DNA of 19,022 bases. Source: Rubrobacter sp. (GTDB taxonomy: Bacteria; Actinomycetota; Rubrobacteria; Rubrobacterales; Rubrobacteraceae). Made by a program: the position numbers and the translations under genes. Under the pieces are notes generated by a model, which was not told the DNA's origin, did no database searches, and was given only the letters and a program-made list of their open reading frames with translations. The stretch covers positions 1 through 19,022 of the forward strand of contig JADDPM010000027.1 of NCBI GenBank assembly GCA_016781885.1, given 5' to 3'. Position 1 is the stretch's first letter. Every line of letters starts with the position of its first letter. Below are positions 15,096 through 19,022 of the stretch, piece by piece.

Positions 15096-16027
15096 CAGTA
15101 AGTCTCCCTAAAACGCCGCACGAACATGTAGCTCACGATATTCAGGACCAGGGTCATCAAGAACAGGGTCGAGCCCACGGCGAAGATTGTACTGTATGTC
15201 AGCGAGCCCGTGGGCGTGTCCCCGGAGGCCACCTGCACGATGAAGGCGGTCATGGTCTGGCAGGACTGGGAGGGACTGAGACACAACTGCGCAAGGTTTC
15301 CTGCGGCGACTGCCACGATCATAGTCTCCCCCACGGCCCTACTGATACCGAGGATAGTCGCCGCGACGATGCCTGAGAGGGCGGCCGGCACGACGATCCT
15401 GGTCGCCGTCTCGCGCCTGGTCGCCCCGAGAGCGTAGGCACCTTCTCGCAAGGATCTCGGCACCGCGTAGATGGCGTCCTCGCTCACGGAGGCTATGGTC
15501 GGGATGATCATGACCCCCATCACCAGTCCCGCCGAGAGGACGTTGAAGATCGGGAGGCTCGGGATGGCGTTCTGGAGCAGCGGGGTGACGAACGTCAGGG
15601 CGAAGTAGCCATAGACGATGGTCGGCACTCCGGCCAGTATCTCCAGCGCCGGCTTGAGCCAGCGCCTCAGGCGTGGCGAGGCGTACTCGCTCAAGTAGAT
15701 GGCCGCCAGGAGCCCCACCGGCAGCGCCACTGCGATGGCGATCAAGGTGGTCAGGATCGTGCCGCTGGCGAGCACGATGATGCCGAAGCTGGGGTTGGCG
15801 AACGAGGCCGTCCACTTGGTCGAGGTGAGGAAATCTAGTATCGAGACCTCGCGGAAGAAGTTTATCGTCTCGAAGATCAAGACGAATACGATCCCGAAGG
15901 TGGTTAACACCGAGGCGTAGGCGCAGGCCGCGAGCACTATCTTTATGGCCCGCTCCCGAAAGTGCCTCGCCCGGCTGTCTCGCTGCCACAGCTCGGAATT
16001 CGCGCTCCGCTCCGCGTTTACCGCCAC
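15095..16027 (-). CDS. pstC: Phosphate ABC transporter permease PstC
   Basis: Partner permease of PstA, 310 aa. It has a first helix around 28-54, then LPVGLLAAIYLSEYA, the PstC-specific ILAGVPTIVYGYFAL, and the EAA-like loop LREGAYALGATRRETATRIV for PstB contact. GTG start at 16027 with GGAGGG upstream. The gene is 211 bp downstream of pstS, with a stable hairpin in the gap, so it is likely produced at a lower level than PstS. Stop overlaps the pstA start. Confidence 0.96.
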   Translation of the reverse strand: MAVNAERSANSELWQRDSRARHFRERAIKIVLAACAYASVLTTFGIVFVLIFETINFFREVSILDFLTSTKWTASFANPSFGIIVLASGTILTTLIAIAVALPVGLLAAIYLSEYASPRLRRWLKPALEILAGVPTIVYGYFALTFVTPLLQNAIPSLPIFNVLSAGLVMGVMIIPTIASVSEDAIYAVPRSLREGAYALGATRRETATRIVVPAALSGIVAATILGISRAVGETMIVAVAAGNLAQLCLSPSQSCQTMTAFIVQVASGDTPTGSLTYSTIFAVGSTLFLMTLVLNIVSYMFVRRFRETY

Positions 16028-16147
16028 GCTACTAACCCTCCAGGTTAACTCTGCTCAGCCTTTTCTCCGTGCGGGTCCCTGAAGAGGACCGCCACCACCC
16101 GCTCATTCACTACGCGCGTGTGAGAGAGGCGGACGAAAATACAACCC

Positions 16148-16177
16148 GTGGGGCCGGCCAACCCGACCCGGCCCCAC
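16148..16177 (-). terminator. GC-rich hairpin between pstS and pstC (attenuator)
   Basis: GTGGGGCCGG (16148-16157) pairs perfectly with CCGGCCCCAC (16168-16177) around a 10-base loop, about 60 bases after the pstS stop and 120 before the pstC start. On the transcribed strand it is followed by a moderately T-rich stretch (TTGTATTTTC). It fits a partial terminator or mRNA-stabilising stem that keeps PstS more abundant than the membrane subunits. Confidence 0.7.
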
Positions 16178-16238
16178 ATATTATCGGGAGAATCCATTAC
16201 TGACAAACAGATCGTCACCAACTGCCGCCCTCCGCGTG

Positions 16239-17297
16239 CTACTTCGTCTTCTCTTTCTTCTCCTCGTCCTTGCCCTTCGGCTCGCCCCCGGCAGCTCCCT
16301 CGGGATCGGTGCCCGTGGTGCGGTTGTCGAACCGCTCGCGCGTCTCCTGGGCGCCGGCGTCAGAGAGGGGCACGTACTGCGCCTGCTGGACGAACTGGTC
16401 AAGGTTGCCCTCGGAGATGTAGAAGTCCACGAACTCCTCCAGGGCCGGGTTCTCGTCGAGCGCCTGTACGCTCACGTAGATGAACAGCGGCCGCGAGAGC
16501 GGGTACTCCCCGGTGTTGATCGTCTCGGTGGTCGGCGCGATGCCGTTTACGGTCAGCGCCTTGAGCCGCTGCTGGTTCTCCTCGAAGTAACCGAAGCCGA
16601 AGTAACCAAGCGCGTTCGGGTCTCCCGAGACGCCCTGCACCAGCACGTTGTCGTCCTCGCTGGCCTGGTAGTCCGCCCGGCTCTCCTTTGCCTCGCCATT
16701 GACCTCCTCGGTGAAGAACTCGAAGGTGCCCGACTCGGTGCCGGGGCCGTAGAGGGTTATGGGCTGGTCGGGCCACTCGGGGTTCACGTCGTTCCAGCTA
16801 TCGACCTGACCCTCGGCGTCGGGGCTCCAGAGCGTGCCGAGTTGCTCGAGCGTTATGTTCTCCGCGAAGTCGTTCTGCGGGTTTACGACGACCGTGATGC
16901 CATCCTGTGCCACGGCGAGTTCGATGAACTCGACGCCGTTGTCCTGGCAGGTCTGGACCTCTTCGTCCTTTATGGGTCTGGAGGCGTCGGCGATTTGGGT
17001 ATCCCCGCTACAGAACGCCTCGAAACCGTCACCCGTGCCCGCCCCACCGACGGTGATATTCACGTCCGGGCTCTGCTCCCTGAACCCCTCGGCCGCCGCC
17101 TGGGTGATCGGGAGAACCGTGCTCGACCCTTCGACGGCGATGTCGCCCGAGCCGCCACTACCGCCAGAAGCGTTCTGGTCGCCACCCTTCTCCTTCTGGC
17201 CACCTCCGCCACCTCCGCCACCACAGGCGGCAAGGACCAGTGCCAACATCAGAAGGAATACCCCCGCTAACAGCTTCGAACGTGCAGCTCTACTCAA
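16239..17297 (-). CDS. pstS: Phosphate-binding lipoprotein PstS
   Basis: Extracytoplasmic phosphate receptor of the Pst importer, 352 aa. A signal peptide ends in the lipobox VLAAC (Cys25), followed by a Gly-rich linker. The phosphate-binding fold shows VEGSSTVLPITQA, the GAGTGDGFEAFCSGDTQIADASRPI block, VAQDGITVVVNP, YGPGTESGTFEFF (phosphate-binding loop) and the C-terminal AQYVPLSDAG. A Lys/Glu-rich tail (GKDEEKKEKTK) ends the protein. Start is TTG 17297 with GAGGAG 7 bases upstream. First gene of pstSCAB-phoU; its promoter region is duplicated upstream next to degenerate pstS pieces. Confidence 0.96.
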   Translation of the reverse strand: MSRAARSKLLAGVFLLMLALVLAACGGGGGGGGQKEKGGDQNASGGSGGSGDIAVEGSSTVLPITQAAAEGFREQSPDVNITVGGAGTGDGFEAFCSGDTQIADASRPIKDEEVQTCQDNGVEFIELAVAQDGITVVVNPQNDFAENITLEQLGTLWSPDAEGQVDSWNDVNPEWPDQPITLYGPGTESGTFEFFTEEVNGEAKESRADYQASEDDNVLVQGVSGDPNALGYFGFGYFEENQQRLKALTVNGIAPTTETINTGEYPLSRPLFIYVSVQALDENPALEEFVDFYISEGNLDQFVQQAQYVPLSDAGAQETRERFDNRTTGTDPEGAAGGEPKGKDEEKKEKTK

Positions 17298-17374
17298 ATT
17301 GGCTCCTCTCTAACCGGCTAACGCCTGGACCTACCGAGGGTCCCGCTTGCGGCCCAGAATCTCTGACCCGGCGG

Positions 17375-17380
17375 ACTATA
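17375..17380 (-). promoter_or_regulatory. -10 element of the pstS promoter
   Basis: TATAGT on the minus strand, 77 bases before the pstS start. It lies at the same distance (16 bases) from operator-like repeats as the TATAGT of the duplicated copy at 17772-17777. No -35 consensus is present, as expected for an activator-dependent phosphate promoter. Confidence 0.6.
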
Positions 17381-17396
17381 GGACATAGCCCTCCAA

Positions 17397-17429
17397 CTTT
17401 GGTTTCACTTATGTAAACGTCGTTTTAAA
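17397..17429 (-). promoter_or_regulatory. Candidate PHO-box-like operator (three 11-bp units) of pstS
   Basis: Immediately upstream of the -10 region the minus strand reads as three abutting 11-base units: TTTAAAACGAC, GTTTACATAAG, TGAAACCAAAG. OmpR/PhoB-family activators bind such 11-bp-phased direct repeats over the -35 region. The TTAC and TGAAACC cores are kept in the duplicated copy. Assignment to a phosphate regulator is inference. Confidence 0.5.
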
Positions 17430-17519
17430 TCTGTGTTACACGAGACGTTACTAGCTATTCGACCCAACCGGCGAGAAGCGGATCACCGGTCTCTCCACCG
17501 GCGAACGCCAGAGATGGAA

Positions 17520-17557
17520 GAGGGAGCGGCGAGGCTTCTGGTCCCCGCCGCTCCCTC
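17520..17557 (-). terminator. 12-bp hairpin after the lipoprotein stub
   Basis: GAGGGAGCGGCG and its exact complement CGCCGCTCCCTC flank a 14-base loop, 9 bases beyond the stub's stop at 17566. A strong stem, no long T-run. It would insulate the pstS promoter from read-through from upstream. Confidence 0.7.
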
Positions 17558-17565
17558 TCGCCTGG

Positions 17566-17684
17566 CTACTCTTCTTTGCCCTTCTCGTCCTTCTTCTTCT
17601 CGTCCCCGCCGCAGCCGGCCAAGATCAAGGTGAAGGCGAGGAGCAAGGCCCCATAACCTAACTCAGACGCGCTACTCTACTCAC
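17566..17684 (-). pseudogene. Degenerate pstS-like lipoprotein stub
   Basis: GTG 17684, behind a GGGGAG site, begins MSRVARLS, matching the pstS start MSRAARSK, then meets TAG. One base out of frame the sequence continues as a signal peptide and lipobox (ALLLAFTLILAGC) followed directly by GGDEKKKDEKGKEE and a stop. The 119-nt span is one base short of 40 codons, so a single missing base explains the break. The lipobox and the Lys/Glu tail both resemble the two ends of PstS, so it looks like a pstS copy that lost its whole central part. A tiny lipoprotein with a sequencing error is the alternative. Confidence 0.65.
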
Positions 17685-17771
17685 AAATCATCTCCCCTTT
17701 CTGTCTGCCGCGCCGGACGATCCTCGGGGCCCCATCCGCCCATGCTCCGGCGCTGATCTCTAACGCGGGAG

Positions 17772-17826
17772 ACTATAGGGCATGGATCTTAGCTTATGGT
17801 TTCATGCGAGTAAGCATCATATAAAG
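17772..17826 (-). promoter_or_regulatory. Second, diverged copy of the pstS promoter/operator
   Basis: The minus strand carries TATAGT (17772-17777) and, 16 bases upstream, TGAAACCATAA, GCTTACTCGCA and CTTTATATGAT (17794-17826). These align without gaps to the pstS promoter units at 17375-17429; by my count 42 of 66 positions are identical from the distal unit to just after the -10. It would drive the lipoprotein stub. Confidence 0.55.
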
Positions 17827-17931
17827 AGTACGTTGCAAGACTTTTTACGCCGCGTAAGGATGGCTTGAAGCCTGAGTTACATCCCTTATTGTCGGCCGGA
17901 GATCACCTTGCACTAGGCGAGAAGCCGGAGT

Positions 17932-18139
17932 CTAGCTCGATTCCCTCAGAGCCTCTTCGAAGGTCTGACCCTCCGGGAGCTCTCCGTCCTCGAAGACGGT
18001 ACCGACGGCGCGGTTCCCGAACTGCCCGTGCCTCCCCGGCGCCGCCCCCGGAGAGCGGCACGTAGGCGGCGTCGAGAGCTCCCACGCTCCTGATTACGTA
18101 TTCCGGGTGGTTGGCTCCCCGAAACAGGTTCTTAAGCCA
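17932..18139 (-). pseudogene. 3' remnant of a second pstS gene, frameshifted
   Basis: Starting inside the last codons of the phosphodiesterase gene in another frame, the minus strand reads WLKNLFRGANHPEYVIRSVG and then ALDAAYVPLSGGGAG, the typical last helix and YVPLS motif of PstS (compare AQYVPLSDAG in the intact gene). One frame over it continues HGQFGNRAVGTVFEDG and PEGQTFEEALRESS then TAG at 17932, the usual NR-x-x-GT tail of PstS. Removing one base near 18030 restores a single frame. The 5' three quarters are missing, replaced by the phosphodiesterase gene. Not expected to be translated. Confidence 0.72.
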
Positions 18140-18824
18140 TTAGTGTGGACAACAGGTCCGGCCTGTCCGTGACGATCCCATCCACCCCTAGTCCGAGGAC
18201 GCGTCGCATCTCCTCCGACTCGTTTACCGTCCAGGTGGTGACGCGGAGGCCCACCCTCCTGTAGCCCTCGACCATCGCCGCATCCAGGTAGGTGGCCTGC
18301 GGCGAGACGAGGGAGGCGCCCACCGAGCGCGCTTCTGCGAGGCCGGGCGAGCAGCCGGAGAGGATCAGACCGACGGGTAGATCCGGCAGGGACAGCTTTA
18401 CGCGGCACAGGGCCTCGGGGGCGAAGGAGATAAGGGTAACCCGCCCGGCTAGCCTGCGCTCCCGGATCAGGGCCGCCAGCGGTTCGGCGGCTTCGACCGC
18501 CTTCAGCTCGGCGTAGATGGGAAGCTCCGTGACCTCCAGCCCCTCCTCGAAGGCCGGTATGCGCCCCCCCAGGCCCGCGTCGAGATGTTTGATCTCGTCC
18601 AGCGTCATGCCCGCCACGAGACCGCTACCGCCGGTCGTGCGGTCCGCATCTGCGTCGTGCAGGACGACGAGACGTCCGTCACGGGTGATGCGCAGGTCGA
18701 ACTCTATAGCGGCCGCACCCTCCGTGGCGTCCCGGCGGAAGGAGCGCAGGGTATTCTCCGGCTCCAGGCTCTCCGCTCCCCGGTGCCCGACGGCCGCCCC
18801 ACTAAGTATACAAATAGTAACCAA
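18132..18824 (-). CDS. Glycerophosphodiester phosphodiesterase (GDPD)
   Basis: Hydrolyses glycerophosphodiesters from phospholipid turnover to glycerol-3-phosphate and an alcohol; GDPDs such as UgpQ and GlpQ often serve phosphate scavenging. The 230 aa protein shows catalytic GHRGAE, PENTLRSF, the metal motif EFDLRITRDGRLVVLHD, the usual LDEIKHLDAG, AELKA and, at the end, TWTVNESEEMRR and VDGIVTDRPDLL. No signal peptide, so cytoplasmic. The only start in frame is TTG 18824, without a clear ribosome site and just after a 13-bp tandem repeat, so the 5' end may have been altered. Its stop abuts the pstS remnant. Same strand as the pst operon but followed by terminator-like sequence before it. 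Confidence 0.9.
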   Translation of the reverse strand: MVTICILSGAAVGHRGAESLEPENTLRSFRRDATEGAAAIEFDLRITRDGRLVVLHDADADRTTGGSGLVAGMTLDEIKHLDAGLGGRIPAFEEGLEVTELPIYAELKAVEAAEPLAALIRERRLAGRVTLISFAPEALCRVKLSLPDLPVGLILSGCSPGLAEARSVGASLVSPQATYLDAAMVEGYRRVGLRVTTWTVNESEEMRRVLGLGVDGIVTDRPDLLSTLMA

Positions 18825-18828
18825 CGAC

Positions 18829-18854
18829 GAACGTATTGCTAGAACGCATTGCTA
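18829..18854. repeat. 13-bp tandem direct repeat before GDPD
   Basis: GAACGTATTGCTA (18829-18841) is followed immediately by GAACGCATTGCTA (18842-18854), one mismatch. It sits 4 bases upstream of the GDPD start codon and in the divergent intergenic region shared with the HAD gene, so it may be a regulator site. Confidence 0.55.
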
Positions 18855-18929
18855 CTATCGACGTGCTGCTCCAATCTGCCCGATCTCTTTTTGTGGGATC
18901 ATAGATAGATGGAAACGGAACACCTTTTG

Positions 18930-18954
18930 GATAAGTCACAAGCGATCGGATAAT
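18930..18954 (+). promoter_or_regulatory. Possible leaderless promoter of the HAD gene
   Basis: TTGGAT, about 16-17 bases, then GATAAT, with the ATG only 5 bases further on. No ribosome site lies between, so a leaderless transcript is likely. Hexamers are only moderate matches to consensus. Confidence 0.35.
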
Positions 18955-18959
18955 CGCAG

Positions 18960-19022
18960 ATGCCCCGTAGCGAGCAAGACTTGAGAGCGCCTGATCGGCT
19001 CTACAAAGGCTACGTGTTCGAT
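18960..19022 (+). CDS. HAD-superfamily (NagD/HAD-IIA-like) phosphatase, N-terminal 21 residues
   Basis: ATG 18960 opens MPRSEQDLRAPDRLYKGYVFD and runs off the right edge. The end, YKGYVFD, is the first strand and nucleophile Asp of HAD hydrolases, where LDGT would follow; the Y-x-G-YVFDLDGT style is typical of the HAD-IIA group (NagD, AraL, glycerol-phosphate phosphatases). If so, it could remove phosphate from glycerol-3-phosphate made by the divergent GDPD gene, but the rest of the gene is outside. No Shine-Dalgarno; see the possible leaderless promoter upstream. Confidence 0.6.
   Translation, partial: MPRSEQDLRAPDRLYKGYVFD

Larger units (their letters stand above)
17298..18131. other. 834-bp region without an intact gene, made of duplicated pstS pieces
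   Basis: From right to left (transcription order on the minus strand) it holds a pstS 3' remnant, promoter copy B, a lipoprotein stub, a hairpin, then promoter copy A of pstS. Short matches outside these, such as CTTCTCGCC near GGTGATC before each promoter, suggest that spacer was duplicated too. The longer open frames here are shadows with no ribosome sites. Confidence 0.6.

Noticed and set aside
16236..17270. Long plus-strand open frame (344 codons) opposite pstS
   Set aside because: It is antisense to a full, motif-complete PstS, has no ribosome site, and its composition (Leu/Val/Arg-rich) is typical of the complement of a GC-rich gene.
17433..17633. Plus-strand 66-codon frame over the hairpin
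   Set aside because: Complement of the pstS-like stub and its terminator; no coding character.

Overview
The window is high-GC DNA with mostly single-strand (minus) gene layout, frequent TTG/GTG starts and several start codons lying only 5-8 bases downstream of a -10-like hexamer. Protein content (PcrA with a C-terminal Tudor-like tail, pstSCAB-phoU, Rrf2 regulator, family II CBS pyrophosphatase) fits a deep-branching actinobacterium, most likely Rubrobacter or a close relative. That assignment is inference from protein style; no rRNA is present.

Left part (1-5460). A truncated AT-richer P-loop ATPase runs off the left edge on the minus strand. Then, in transcription order on the minus strand, come pcrA (DNA helicase), a manganese-type inorganic pyrophosphatase with a CBS-DRTGG-CBS regulatory insert, and folD, tightly spaced like an operon. 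A small uncharacterised protein is divergent from pcrA.

Middle (5461-12455). A secreted sulfatase lipoprotein follows a membrane protein with an extracytoplasmic beta-rich domain (one transcription unit). Upstream is a histidine kinase/response regulator pair, preceded by a frameshifted membrane-anchored protein whose reading frame runs without a stop into the response regulator. Then come a class I methyltransferase and an Rrf2-type regulator with a 15-bp minisatellite in its 3' end.

Right part (12529-19022). A complete high-affinity phosphate uptake operon, pstS-pstC-pstA-pstB-phoU, is read on the minus strand. A GC-rich hairpin between pstS and pstC probably reduces downstream expression. 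Upstream of pstS lies 834 bp without an intact gene. It holds the pstS promoter with 11-bp operator-like repeats, a second diverged copy of that promoter and leader joined to a frameshifted lipoprotein stub, and a frameshifted pstS 3' end abutting a glycerophosphodiester phosphodiesterase gene. This looks like a decayed tandem pstS array. At the right edge a HAD-type phosphatase gene starts on the plus strand, divergent from the phosphodiesterase.

The right half reads as a phosphate-acquisition region: phosphodiesterase, HAD phosphatase, Pst transporter and PhoU. The two-component system may or may not be its regulator. No tRNA, rRNA, CRISPR array or insertion sequence was seen.
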